Notes under the pieces: model-generated
What the model was told of the DNA's origin: nothing
Databases searched by the model: none
Seen by the model: the letters and a program-made list of their open reading frames with translations, nothing else
Shown here: positions 26,549 through 34,399 of the stretch, piece after piece
Layout of the letters: each line of letters opens with the position of its first letter
Position numbering within the stretch: position 1 is the stretch's first letter
Assembly: GCF_000455325.1 (NCBI RefSeq)
Contig: NZ_HG322951.1
Location: forward strand, 1,331,061-1,395,060
DNA: 64,000 nucleotides
Direction of reading: 5' to 3'
Origin: Mycolicibacterium septicum DSM 44393
GTDB lineage: Bacteria > Actinomycetota > Actinomycetes > Mycobacteriales > Mycobacteriaceae
Position numbers and translations under genes: made by a program

Positions 26549-27757
26549 ATGACTGACATCCCATCTGTCCGGATCCCGGCTGCCCTGCCCGAGGGCGTCA
26601 GCCAGGCCACCATCGGTGTGCGCGGCGGTCTGCTGCGTTCGGAGTTCGAGGAAACCGCCGAGGCGATGTACCTGACCTCGGGGTACGTCTACGAGTCCGC
26701 GGCCGCGGCCGAGAAGGCGTTCACCGGCGAGATCGACCGCTTCGTCTACTCCCGCTACGGCAACCCGACCATCTCGATGTTCGAGGAGCGCCTGCGGCTC
26801 ATCGAGGGTGCACCCGCGTGCTTCGCCACCGCCACCGGCATGGCGGCGGTGTTCACCGCCCTGGGCGCGCTGTTGGGCGCCGGCGACCGCCTGGTGGCCG
26901 CCCGCAGCCTGTTCGGGTCGTGCTTCGTGGTGTGTAACGAGATCCTTCCGCGCTGGGGTGTCGAGACGGTGTTCGTCGACGGTGACGACCTCTCGCAGTG
27001 GGAGGAGGCGCTGTCGGTGCCGACGCAGGCGGTGTTCTTCGAGACGCCGTCGAACCCCATGCAGTCGCTGGTCGATATCGCCGCGGTGTCCGAGCTGGCG
27101 CATGCCGCCGGTGCAAAGGTCGTGCTGGACAACGTCTTTGCCACTCCACTTCTGCAGCAGGGCATCCCGCTCGGTGCGGATGTGGTGGTGTACTCCGGTA
27201 CCAAGCACATCGACGGTCAGGGCCGGGTGCTGGGCGGGGCGATCCTGGGCGACAAGGAGTACATCGACGGCCCGGTGCAGAAGCTCATGCGCCACACCGG
27301 CCCGGCGATCAGTGCCTTCAATGCCTGGACGCTGCTGAAAGGTCTTGAGACGCTTGCGGTCCGGGTGGATTACTCGAACCGTTCGGCGCACACGGTGGCC
27401 GAGTTCCTGGAGTCCAAGGCCGGCGTGAACTGGGTCAAATACCCGTTCCTGGAATCACATCCGCAGCACGACCTGGCCAAGCGCCAGATGCGCGGCGGCG
27501 GCACCGTTGTCACCTTCGAGCTGGACGGCGGCAAGGACCGCGCCTTCGAGGTGCTCGACAAGCTGCGCGTCATCGACATCTCCAACAACCTGGGCGATGC
27601 CAAGTCCCTGATCACCCACCCGGCCACCACCACGCACCGGGCCATGGGCCCGGAGGGGCGCGCCGCCATCGGGCTCGGCGACGGCGTGGTCCGCATCTCC
27701 GTGGGTCTGGAAGGCACCGAGGACCTGATCGCCGACCTGGACCAGGCGCTGGGTTAG
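26549..27757 (+). CDS. metZ: O-succinylhomoserine sulfhydrylase
   Basis: PLP enzyme of the Cys/Met-metabolism family, making homocysteine from O-succinylhomoserine and sulfide (methionine synthesis). The 402-residue protein has YSRYGNPTISMFEERL, ATATGMAAVF, the PLP-binding lysine in YSGTKHIDGQGRVLGG (about residue 219), and the C-terminal ISNNLGDAKSLITHPATTTH. It matches Rv0391 in order and size. A weak ribosome-binding region precedes ATG 26549. Three bases after its stop starts a small conserved gene. Confidence 0.95.
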   Translation: MTDIPSVRIPAALPEGVSQATIGVRGGLLRSEFEETAEAMYLTSGYVYESAAAAEKAFTGEIDRFVYSRYGNPTISMFEERLRLIEGAPACFATATGMAAVFTALGALLGAGDRLVAARSLFGSCFVVCNEILPRWGVETVFVDGDDLSQWEEALSVPTQAVFFETPSNPMQSLVDIAAVSELAHAAGAKVVLDNVFATPLLQQGIPLGADVVVYSGTKHIDGQGRVLGGAILGDKEYIDGPVQKLMRHTGPAISAFNAWTLLKGLETLAVRVDYSNRSAHTVAEFLESKAGVNWVKYPFLESHPQHDLAKRQMRGGGTVVTFELDGGKDRAFEVLDKLRVIDISNNLGDAKSLITHPATTTHRAMGPEGRAAIGLGDGVVRISVGLEGTEDLIADLDQALG

Positions 27758-27760
27758 CGC

Positions 27761-28168
27761 GTGTCACGCGGATCCGACGCGAAGAAGGCCCGCCGCCGCA
27801 AGCGGCAGGCCGACCGGGGTGTGAACCGGGTCTCGGCGGAGTCCGTCGACGAACTGGCGGACATCCCCGACGCTGTCGTCGCCGACCTGGCCGAGTTCGA
27901 CGAGCGAATCACCCAGCGCGGCTGGGAGTTCGACGAGGAACAGTCGAACGACGACTACGCCGTGTGGTTCTACGAGCCGTCCGGGGCCCAGGTGGAAGAC
28001 GGCCTGCCGGTGACCTCACTGTGGCTGGACGCGGCCGAGGACGGCGAGATCGTGCGGGTGGTGTTCGTCGGCAGCGTCGAGCGCTACGAGTTCGCGCACG
28101 AGGAATTGACCGGAGCCCTCGACGTGATCGAGGGCTACCGCGCCGGTCAGCCCCTGCCGGAGTTCTAG
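27761..28168 (+). CDS. Conserved hypothetical protein after metZ
   Basis: A 135-residue soluble protein of unknown function. The first 20 residues are very basic (SRGSDAKKARRRKRQADR), then comes an acidic alpha/beta domain with aromatic residues (DDYAVWFYEPSG, TSLWLDAAEDGEIVRVVFVGSVERYEF). It starts with GTG 27761, 3 bases after metZ, suggesting co-transcription. The stop region overlaps convergently the SDR gene by 4 bases. Codon usage looks like its neighbours. Confidence 0.62.
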   Translation: MSRGSDAKKARRRKRQADRGVNRVSAESVDELADIPDAVVADLAEFDERITQRGWEFDEEQSNDDYAVWFYEPSGAQVEDGLPVTSLWLDAAEDGEIVRVVFVGSVERYEFAHEELTGALDVIEGYRAGQPLPEF

Positions 28169-29016
28169 CTTTCGATGACTCCCTGGGCTGCCTGGGCCCG
28201 GTCCTCGTAGCTCTTGCGCTTGGCGGCGTCGAACTCCAGGAACACGCTGTCCAGGCCCAGCTTCTTGTTCATCCAGCGCCGGCCCTTGGGCGGCAGCATC
28301 TGCGCGGCCTGAGCGGTGAACCGCAGCGGCGGCGGTACGGACACGTGGGTCTTGGGCTTGTTGAGGGTCTTGATGATCGCTGCGGCGATGTCTTCGGGCT
28401 CGACCGGCTTGATCGCCCCGCTGGATTTGGTGCCCGAGATCAGATCGGTGTTGGTGAACGGCGGCATGACCACTGACACGTCCACCCCGTGCGGGGCCAT
28501 CTCATCGGCCAGCGCGGTGGTCAGTCCCACCACGGCGTACTTGGCGCCGACGTAGACCACCTGGCCCGGCAGCGGGATCAGCCCCGACAGCGAGGCGATG
28601 TTGATGACGTGGCCGCTGCGGCGCTTAACCATCTCCGGCAGTGCCAGCTGGCAACCGGTGAGCACGCCGTAGACGTTGACCTCGATGGACGACCGGATCG
28701 ACTGTTCGGACTGCTCCAGGAACGGGCCGATCGGCATGACGCCTGCGTTGTTGATCAGTACGTCGATGTGCCCACCGCCGTCGGTGCGGGCCTTGGCGAG
28801 GAACGTCTCGAACGACTCGCGGTCGGTGACGTCGAGCGGGTAGCCGGACACCGGGCCGAGCTTGCTCAGTTCGACGACGGCCGACTCCTGAAGAGCCACG
28901 TCACGGTCGCCGATGACGACGCGGGCACCGCGGGCCAGCAGGGCTTTGGCAGTGGCGTAACCGATGCCTCGCGCGGCGCCGGTGATCGCGATGGTCTTGC
29001 CCCTGATGTTGTCCAT
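28165..29016 (-). CDS. Short-chain dehydrogenase/reductase with its own palindromic operator
   Basis: SDR of 283 residues with a longer C-terminus than classical forms. Motifs are TGAARGIG (residues 11-18), NNAGVMPIG (about 89-97), the Ser in NIASLSGLIPLPG, and YVGAKYAVVGLT (active-site Tyr/Lys, about 154-158). The basic tail (PPKGRRWMNKKLGLD) is seen in mycobacterial SDRs acting on lipids or sterols. The start is the ATG at 29016; a -10 box TAAAGT lies 8 bases upstream and is covered by a 16-base palindrome. Substrate unknown. Confidence 0.86.
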   Translation of the reverse strand: MDNIRGKTIAITGAARGIGYATAKALLARGARVVIGDRDVALQESAVVELSKLGPVSGYPLDVTDRESFETFLAKARTDGGGHIDVLINNAGVMPIGPFLEQSEQSIRSSIEVNVYGVLTGCQLALPEMVKRRSGHVINIASLSGLIPLPGQVVYVGAKYAVVGLTTALADEMAPHGVDVSVVMPPFTNTDLISGTKSSGAIKPVEPEDIAAAIIKTLNKPKTHVSVPPPLRFTAQAAQMLPPKGRRWMNKKLGLDSVFLEFDAAKRKSYEDRAQAAQGVIES

Positions 29017-29024
29017 GGCGGCGA

Positions 29025-29041
29025 ACTTTACACGTGTCAAG
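29025..29041 (-). promoter_or_regulatory. SDR promoter -10 box overlapped by a palindromic operator
   Basis: On the minus strand CTTGACACGTGTAAAG (29041-29026) is an almost perfect 16-base palindrome (one mismatched pair) centred on ACACGTGT. Its end includes the -10 box TAAAGT (29030-29025), 8 bases before the SDR ATG. The geometry fits repression by a TetR- or GntR-type dimer; the regulator is not encoded beside it. The TTGACA inside the palindrome is too close to the start codon to serve as a -35 box for this gene. Confidence 0.5.
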
Positions 29042-29101
29042 TTTTGCGCGGAAGGGGGTGATGAGGTCCGCCGTTCGCAGGGCTAGGCCATCTCCGCTGA
29101 A

Positions 29102-29323
29102 CTAATGGGCCCCGTATGACGACTCTGCCGGGTAGGACCCCCACGACGGCGGCGACGGCCACGTCGGGTCCGCCGGGTAGCTCGAGTCGGCGGGATAGGA
29201 CGACACGGGTGACGTCGCCGCGGCGGTGCCGGTACCGGCGAATGGCATGGAAATGGCCGCCCCGAACATCAATCCGGTGATGAGCATTTTCTTTGTGGCG
29301 CCCGACGCTGATCGAATCCCCAT
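29102..29323 (-). CDS. Small secreted Ser/Tyr/Pro-repeat protein
   Basis: A 73-residue protein with a clear signal peptide (MGIRSASGATKKMLITGLMF..., likely cleavage after GTGTAAA near residue 36) and a short mature part of tandem SSYPAD-like repeats (SSYPADSSYPADPTWPSPPSWG then SYPAESSYGAH). The mature peptide would be about 38 residues, rich in Ser, Tyr, Pro and Trp. I chose the ATG at 29323, preceded by GGGGAGGGG; a start 13 codons upstream lacks this. No family is recognised. It may be a cell-wall or secreted peptide. Confidence 0.6.
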   Translation of the reverse strand: MGIRSASGATKKMLITGLMFGAAISMPFAGTGTAAATSPVSSYPADSSYPADPTWPSPPSWGSYPAESSYGAH

Positions 29324-29646
29324 TTCGAACCCCTCCCCGGGTTGCAATGTATGGCGTGTCAAAGCAATCTGAGAATGCGCTCAGTGCCTGGTCAGTGCAA
29401 CTTTTGAGGGGGCATTCGAAATGCCTTCATTGCCGAGGAAAATTAAATCTGAATTTCACCTTCCGGCTAAATGGGACGTTGAAATGTTGCTCAAGATCCG
29501 CCATTCCCGTGGTTGGGACCGGAGAGTGGTGTTTGCCGATGCGGTGTCGGTCGAGGCCGGCCCGGCGGGCGGACGGGGCAGGCTTTTAATCAGGCTGATC
29601 GTGGTTGGAATGGTGTGGCCCGATGTGCGTTGAAACTGCCGTGGGT
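29324..29646. other. AT-richer intergenic region with an inverted repeat
   Basis: About 320 bases without a convincing gene, clearly lower in GC than the rest. It contains a perfect inverted repeat GGCATT-CGA-AATGCC (29411-29425), an A/T-rich stretch (about 29437-29460) and, on the minus strand, a possible -10 TACATT (29351-29346) for the small secreted gene. Short open frames here have no ribosome-binding site and poor codon usage. It may hold regulatory sites or a small RNA. Confidence 0.4.
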
Positions 29647-30174
29647 ATGCAAACGGTGGTTAAGTCAGCCCCCGTGAGTGGTGTGCAGTTCGTAGCGGTC
29701 GGCCTGGATGATCCACTGGCCGCCCCGCTGCTGGCCGAGTTGTCGGTCGAGTACTCGGGGCGTTACGGCGGGACACCCGAGTTGATGATGGGCTGGCTGC
29801 GCGGAAAGTCCGCCGACGAGTTCGCCCCGCCCGGCGGCGGGCTGTACATCGGCGTGCTCGACGGCGTGCCGGTCACCGGCGGCGCCTTCACCCGATTCGA
29901 CGCCGAGACCGCCGAACTCAAACGCACCTGGACCGACAGTCGCTTCCGGAAACGCGGTCATGCCGCGGCGCTGCTCGCCCACCTGGAGCTCGAGATCGCC
30001 GCACGCGGATACCGCAGGGTCTATCTGACGACCGGTCACCTCCAGCCCGAGGCCGAAGCCCTCTACGACTCGGCGGGTTACACCCGGCTGATCGCCCCGT
30101 TGCCGCCCGAGGGGGAGGGAACCGTCTTCCCGATCGCGTTCGAGAAGGAGCTGCCGGGGGAGGCGGCCACATGA
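29647..30174 (+). CDS. GNAT-family N-acetyltransferase
   Basis: GNAT acetyltransferase of about 175 residues with the acetyl-CoA-binding motif A segment RFRKRGHAAALLAHLE, preceded by AELKRTWTD (beta 4), and the later ALYDSAGYTRL. It transfers an acetyl group from acetyl-CoA to an unknown amine. The start is taken as the ATG at 29647; a GTG at 29674 (VSGVQFVAVG) is an alternative. The stop overlaps the ATG of the following luciferase-like gene (ATGA), so the two are coupled. Confidence 0.82.
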   Translation: MQTVVKSAPVSGVQFVAVGLDDPLAAPLLAELSVEYSGRYGGTPELMMGWLRGKSADEFAPPGGGLYIGVLDGVPVTGGAFTRFDAETAELKRTWTDSRFRKRGHAAALLAHLELEIAARGYRRVYLTTGHLQPEAEALYDSAGYTRLIAPLPPEGEGTVFPIAFEKELPGEAAT

Positions 30175-31268
30175 CGGTGCCGCTCTCGATTCTCGACCTG
30201 GCCCCCATCAGTGCCGGGGGCGACGCGGTGACCGCACTGCGCAACACCGTCGACCTGGCTCAGCACGCCGAACAGTGGGGCTTTCAACGGTATTGGGTTG
30301 CCGAGCATCATTTCGTGTCGGTGGCCAGCTCGTCACCCGCCGTTCTGGTGGGGCAGATCGCCGCGGCCACCGAACGGATCAGGGTCGGCACCGCGGCAGT
30401 GCAACTCGGTCACACGACCGCCGTCGCCGTGGTGGAGAGCTTCGGCACGCTGGCCGCGTTCCATCCCGGCCGGATCGATCTGGGGGTGGGCCGCTCGGGG
30501 CAGAAACGCGCCGAAGCGGTACGGGACAAGCCCCGCGAGCCACGGCCGCCGAGGGAGTGGCACGAGGTCGACGGTGTGGTGGTCCCGGCGCCCTTCGACG
30601 TCAGCGCGCTGATGCGCGATCCGAAGTTGCGGTCCCGGATGGCGGTGTTGCAGCAACCCGAAGCTGTCACACCGGATTTCGCCGAACAGCTGGATGACAT
30701 CCTGGCCATGCTCGCCGGCCGCTATGAGGTCGGTACGGCCGTTCCCGGCGCAGGCGCCGGCCTGACCCCGTGGGTGTTCGGCAGCAGCAAGGGGCAGAGC
30801 GCCCGTGTCGCCGCCGCGCGTGGGCTGCCGTTCGTGGCCAGCTATCACATCACCCCCGCCACCGCGCTGGAGGCAATCGAGGTGTACCGCAACGGATTCA
30901 CCCCGTCGGAGTACTTGTCCGAACCGCACGTGGCGGTATCGGCCGATGTGGTGGTGGCCGAGGATGAAGCCACCGCGCGGTACCTGGCTTCCAGCTACGG
31001 CCACTGGGTCTACTCGATCCGGGCCGGCGGCGGCGCGGTTCCCTACCCGGACCCGGCCGACTGCGGACCGCTGTCCGACGAACAGCTGGAGGTGGTCCGG
31101 GACCGTACCGCAACGCAATTCGTCGGAGACCCTGATCAGGTGGCCGCGCGACTGGAGGCCCTCCAACGGGTGAGCGGGGCGGACGAACTCGTCATCACCT
31201 CGGTGACGCACCGGCACGAGGACCGTTTGCGCTCCCACCGGCTGATAGCTGAGCGGTGGGGCAGTTAG
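30171..31268 (+). CDS. Luciferase-like (LLM) flavin oxidoreductase, MsnO8-type
   Basis: Bacterial-luciferase-family monooxygenase of 365 residues, TIM-barrel fold. Typical segments are LSILDLAPIS, the WVAEHH motif (about 42-47), VGTAAVQLGHTTAVAVVESFGTLAAFHPGRIDLGVGRSG, and WVFGSSKGQSARVAAARGLPF. The layout fits the FMN-dependent MsnO8/group 1 subfamily rather than the F420-dependent branch, unlike fgd1 1 kb downstream; this is a judgement from motifs. The gene overlaps the upstream GNAT gene. Substrate unknown. Confidence 0.82.
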   Translation: MTVPLSILDLAPISAGGDAVTALRNTVDLAQHAEQWGFQRYWVAEHHFVSVASSSPAVLVGQIAAATERIRVGTAAVQLGHTTAVAVVESFGTLAAFHPGRIDLGVGRSGQKRAEAVRDKPREPRPPREWHEVDGVVVPAPFDVSALMRDPKLRSRMAVLQQPEAVTPDFAEQLDDILAMLAGRYEVGTAVPGAGAGLTPWVFGSSKGQSARVAAARGLPFVASYHITPATALEAIEVYRNGFTPSEYLSEPHVAVSADVVVAEDEATARYLASSYGHWVYSIRAGGGAVPYPDPADCGPLSDEQLEVVRDRTATQFVGDPDQVAARLEALQRVSGADELVITSVTHRHEDRLRSHRLIAERWGS

Positions 31269-31272
31269 CGAC

Positions 31273-31278
31273 TAGGCT
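31273..31278 (+). promoter_or_regulatory. Candidate -10 box TAGGCT
   Basis: TAGGCT matches the mycobacterial TANNNT pattern and would start transcription near 31285, ahead of the small membrane-protein gene at 31314. Confidence 0.35.
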
Positions 31279-31313
31279 GGCCCCCGGAGCTGTTGTCACC
31301 GCTAGGGGGGTAT

Positions 31314-31616
31314 TTGCCGAGCCTGCAGGTAATCGTGGGATCGCTGCTGCTGGTAGCGGCTGCGGTGGTGTTCGCGACCGGGGTGGCTTTGCGGCTGTTC
31401 ATCGGTCGTCGGGCGGACTCGGCGGAATCACGTCGACGGATGCATGCATTCCGTCAGACCAAGTTTGCCCGGGTGCTGTTCGGTTCGGTGTACGACGACG
31501 AGGTGTTCGACCCCGACGAGCTCGATCAGATGGTCCTGATGCCGACGATCGTGCTGGCCTGCGGCCTGTGCCTGACCGGGTTCTTCCTGCTCGGCTACCG
31601 CATCCTGCAGCACTAG
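31314..31616 (+). CDS. Small two-helix membrane protein
   Basis: A 100-residue protein with two hydrophobic helices (about 5-27 and 78-97) flanking a charged segment of about 50 residues (GRRADSAESRRRMHAFRQTKFARVL and YDDEVFDPDELDQ). Function unknown. The start is the TTG at 31314 with AGGGGGG about 5 bases upstream; a TTG at 31293 is also possible. It converges with the MBL gene with a 4-base overlap. Confidence 0.6.
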   Translation: MPSLQVIVGSLLLVAAAVVFATGVALRLFIGRRADSAESRRRMHAFRQTKFARVLFGSVYDDEVFDPDELDQMVLMPTIVLACGLCLTGFFLLGYRILQH

Positions 31617-32347
31617 GCGTGCCGGGCCGCCGCAGCGGAGGCGGCGTCGGCGATCGATCCGCGCCACAGCGGCCCGTGTCCGGGCAGCATCACGTCGGCC
31701 TCGACTGCCGCCAGCGTCTTCAGGCTGGTCAGGCAGCCCTGTTCGTCGTGGTTGAACAGGGCGGGCAGCAGCGTCGGGCCGGTGTGCCGCAGCAGCGGAT
31801 GTCCGGTGACCAGGGCGTCGCCGCTGACCAGAACCCCGTCGACGATGAAGGAACAGTGCCCGCCGGTGTGGCCCGGGGTGGGGACCGGCACCGGATTGCC
31901 CGGGAGATCGTCGTCGTCGGTCAGTGCCCGCGCGGTCGGGATGCCGGCGTGGTTCATCCCGCCCTTGGCGGTGATGGTGGCCGCCCACTTCAGCCAGCGG
32001 GGCTGCCAGATGTTGCGGACCACGTCCGCCGGCGCGGCCTGCTCCAGATACTCACGCTTGGTGTGCCCGAGTTCGGTGCTGTGGCAAAACACCGGTGTGC
32101 CATGGGTTTTCGCCAACCAGATGGCGGTCCCGAAGTGGTCGATGTGGGCGTGGGTCAGCAGGACGGCGGCGATGTCGTCGACGGTGAACCCGAGCCGGCG
32201 GACCGAGCCGATGACGTCCTCGCGCTGCCCAGGGAACCCCGCGTCGATCAGCATGACCCGGTTTCCGTCGGTCACCAGCGTCCAGTTCACCAAGTCGGTC
32301 TGTGCGAAGTGCACATGCTCGGTGATCGCGGTCAGGGCTGCTGCCAT
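31613..32347 (-). CDS. Metallo-beta-lactamase-fold hydrolase, Rv0406c-like
   Basis: MBL-fold metallohydrolase of 244 residues with the dinuclear zinc motif THAHIDHFG (about residues 65-73), a further His in [16 protein letters not shown], the Asp in [11 protein letters not shown] and the final His in [10 protein letters not shown]. The family includes beta-lactamases, glyoxalase II and lactonases; nothing points to antibiotic hydrolysis here. It is divergent from fgd1 with 35 bases between starts, the same arrangement as Rv0406c-Rv0407. Confidence 0.88.
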   Translation of the reverse strand: MAAALTAITEHVHFAQTDLVNWTLVTDGNRVMLIDAGFPGQREDVIGSVRRLGFTVDDIAAVLLTHAHIDHFGTAIWLAKTHGTPVFCHSTELGHTKREYLEQAAPADVVRNIWQPRWLKWAATITAKGGMNHAGIPTARALTDDDDLPGNPVPVPTPGHTGGHCSFIVDGVLVSGDALVTGHPLLRHTGPTLLPALFNHDEQGCLTSLKTLAAVEADVMLPGHGPLWRGSIADAASAAAARHA

Positions 32348-32382
32348 GTCGCGAGTTTAGGCATAGGAGTAGAAACGAACCC

Positions 32383-33393
32383 GTGGCTGAACTGAAACTG
32401 GGATACAAGGCATCGGCGGAGCAGTTTGCCCCGCGTGAACTCGTCGAGCTGGCAGTGCTGGCCGAAGCGGCGGGAATGGACAGTGCGACGGTCAGCGACC
32501 ATTTCCAGCCCTGGCGCCACGAGGGCGGACACGCACCGTTCTCTCTGGCCTGGATGACGGCGGTGGGCGAGCGCACCGAGCGGCTGATGCTGGGCACATC
32601 GGTGCTCACGCCGACGTTCCGGTACAACCCGGCGGTGATCGCGCAGGCGTTCGCGACCATGGGCTGCCTGTACCCGGGCCGGATCTTCCTGGGCGTGGGC
32701 ACCGGTGAGGCGCTCAACGAGATCGCCACCGGCTACGTCGGGGAGTGGCCCGAGTTCAAGGAGCGCTTCGCCCGGCTGCGCGAGTCGGTGAAGCTCATGC
32801 GCGAGCTGTGGGTGGGCGACCGCGTCGATTTCGACGGTGAGTACTACAAGCTCAAGGGCGCCTCGATCTACGACGTGCCCGAGGGCGGCATCCCGGTGTA
32901 CATCGCCGCGGGCGGCCCGGTGGTGGCCAAGTACGCGGGCCGCGCGGGCGACGGCTTCATCTGCACCTCCGGCAAGGGTGAGGAGCTGTACAAGGACAAG
33001 CTCATCCCCGCCGTGAAGGAAGGGGCCGAGGCCGCCGGGCGCAATCCCGACGACATCGACCGGATGATCGAGATCAAGATCTCCTACGATCCCGACCCCG
33101 AGCTGGCGCTGGAGAACACCCGGTTCTGGGCGCCGCTGTCGCTGACACCCGAGCAGAAGCACTCGATCGACGATCCGATCGAGATGGAGAAGGCCGCCGA
33201 CGCGCTGCCCATCGAGCAGGTCGCCAAGCGCTGGATCGTCGCGTCGGATCCCGACGAGGCGGTCGAGAAGGTCGGCCAGTACGTCAAGTGGGGCCTGAAC
33301 CACCTGGTCTTCCACGCCCCCGGCCACGACCAGCGCCGATTCCTCGACCTGTTCAAGAAGGACCTGGAGCCCCGGCTGCGCAAGCTGGGCTGA
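32383..33393 (+). CDS. fgd1: F420-dependent glucose-6-phosphate dehydrogenase
   Basis: Oxidises glucose 6-phosphate to 6-phosphogluconolactone while reducing coenzyme F420; the main source of F420H2, the cofactor that activates nitroimidazole prodrugs in mycobacteria. The 336-residue protein is a TIM-barrel LLM-family enzyme opening [14 protein letters not shown], with [30 protein letters not shown] and [10 protein letters not shown], as in Rv0407 (336 residues). It starts at GTG 32383 and ends one base before the stop of the convergent GntR gene. Confidence 0.96.
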   Translation: MAELKLGYKASAEQFAPRELVELAVLAEAAGMDSATVSDHFQPWRHEGGHAPFSLAWMTAVGERTERLMLGTSVLTPTFRYNPAVIAQAFATMGCLYPGRIFLGVGTGEALNEIATGYVGEWPEFKERFARLRESVKLMRELWVGDRVDFDGEYYKLKGASIYDVPEGGIPVYIAAGGPVVAKYAGRAGDGFICTSGKGEELYKDKLIPAVKEGAEAAGRNPDDIDRMIEIKISYDPDPELALENTRFWAPLSLTPEQKHSIDDPIEMEKAADALPIEQVAKRWIVASDPDEAVEKVGQYVKWGLNHLVFHAPGHDQRRFLDLFKKDLEPRLRKLG

Positions 33394-34155
33394 TCAGGCG
33401 CTGCTGACTGATCGCTGAACCGCGCCGACCGCTCCGTGGCTCGTTGCCGTGAGCCGGACCCGGTCGGCGCGGAACAGATCGCAGGCGTACTCGAACGGCT
33501 CGCCACTGCTGTCGCGCGTGATGCGGGTGATCGCCAACAGCGGCTTGCGGTGGGCGATGTCGAGCCATTGGGCCTCGCGGGGGCTGGCGCTGACCACTTC
33601 GATGGTCTCGGTGGTGACAGCGGGCGCCAGCCCGTAGCGCACCCGCACCAACTCGTAGAGCGAGCCGCCGAGCGGTTGTTCCAGCAGGTCCTCCATGCGC
33701 TCGGCCACGAAGCAGGACAGATCCACCGACAGCGGCACGCCGTCGGCGTAGCGCAGCCTGCGGATCGTGAATATCTCTGCGCCATCGGCGATTTCGAGCG
33801 CATGCGACTCCACCTGGGTGGCCGGCCTGCGGTCCGTCGCCAGCACCCGGGTGGCGCTGCTGTGGCCGCCGCTGTGCAATCGGGCGGGAAGCCCGGCCAA
33901 CTCGGCCGCGTTGCGTTCCACGACGTCGGCCCGCACGAACGTGCCGCCGTTGCGCCCGGTCCGGCGCTCCAGCACACCTGCCTGGCTCAACGGCAGTAGT
34001 GCGCTGCGCAGCGTGGATCGCGACACCGCGAAGCTCTCCGCCATCTCACGCTCGGTGCCCAGCCGCGAGCCGGGGCGCAGGGTGCCCAGGGCCAGCATGG
34101 ACAGGATGCGCCGGCGTACGTCCTCGGCTACAGGGCCGCCCGGTGTCATGGACAT
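33394..34155 (-). CDS. GntR-family regulator with UTRA domain (HutC type)
   Basis: Transcriptional regulator of 253 residues: an N-terminal winged helix (AEDVRRRILSMLALGTLRPGSRLGTEREMAESFAVSRSTLRSAL, about residues 10-55) and a C-terminal UTRA ligand-binding domain (IFTIRRLRYADGVPLSVDLS and further to about 240). The start is the ATG at 34155 (an ATG two codons later is possible). It diverges from an APC permease and a class III aminotransferase, so it probably controls them in response to an amine or amino acid. Half-sites GACCAAA occur near both promoters. Confidence 0.86.
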   Translation of the reverse strand: MSMTPGGPVAEDVRRRILSMLALGTLRPGSRLGTEREMAESFAVSRSTLRSALLPLSQAGVLERRTGRNGGTFVRADVVERNAAELAGLPARLHSGGHSSATRVLATDRRPATQVESHALEIADGAEIFTIRRLRYADGVPLSVDLSCFVAERMEDLLEQPLGGSLYELVRVRYGLAPAVTTETIEVVSASPREAQWLDIAHRKPLLAITRITRDSSGEPFEYACDLFRADRVRLTATSHGAVGAVQRSVSSA

Positions 34156-34399
34156 GCCCCGAGTCTGAACCAAATCGAGCCCGTAGAGCAGACCAAAAAC
34201 AGCCGATTTACCTGGCTGTTGCACGACTCCCAGGTTCGAAACATGACGGCAACAAAGGGCTTGACCCGCAACAATTTTCGAGTTGCCCAATGATCTGGGC
34301 GGGATAACAATGTGCTGCGTCGCACCACAATGCTGTCGTCGACGCCAAACAATCAGACCAAATAGTGGTCCGAAAACCGTCCTTCAGTTAGGACCCGCA
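34156..34399. promoter_or_regulatory. GntR/APC divergent regulatory region with GACCA inverted repeat
   Basis: The 244-base region between the divergent GntR and permease genes. It holds GACCA-AATAG-TGGTC (34356-34370), a 5-5-5 inverted repeat 30 bases before the permease ATG, and a second GACCAAA half-site at 34191-34197 near the regulator. AGACCA/TGGTCT half-sites occur in several HutC-type GntR operators. This region is AT-richer than its surroundings. Direct binding is inferred, not shown. Confidence 0.45.

Noticed and set aside
29035..29040. TTGACA as a -35 box for the SDR gene
   Set aside because: A -10 at normal spacing would fall inside the coding region; it is better read as half of the palindromic operator.
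29421..29633. A 70-codon frame in the AT-richer intergenic region
   Set aside because: No ribosome-binding site, no recognisable domain, and codon use unlike the neighbours; a coding role cannot be supported.
34229..34240. GGTTCGAAAC resembling a T loop
   Set aside because: No 5-bp stem flanks it and no other tRNA arm is nearby.
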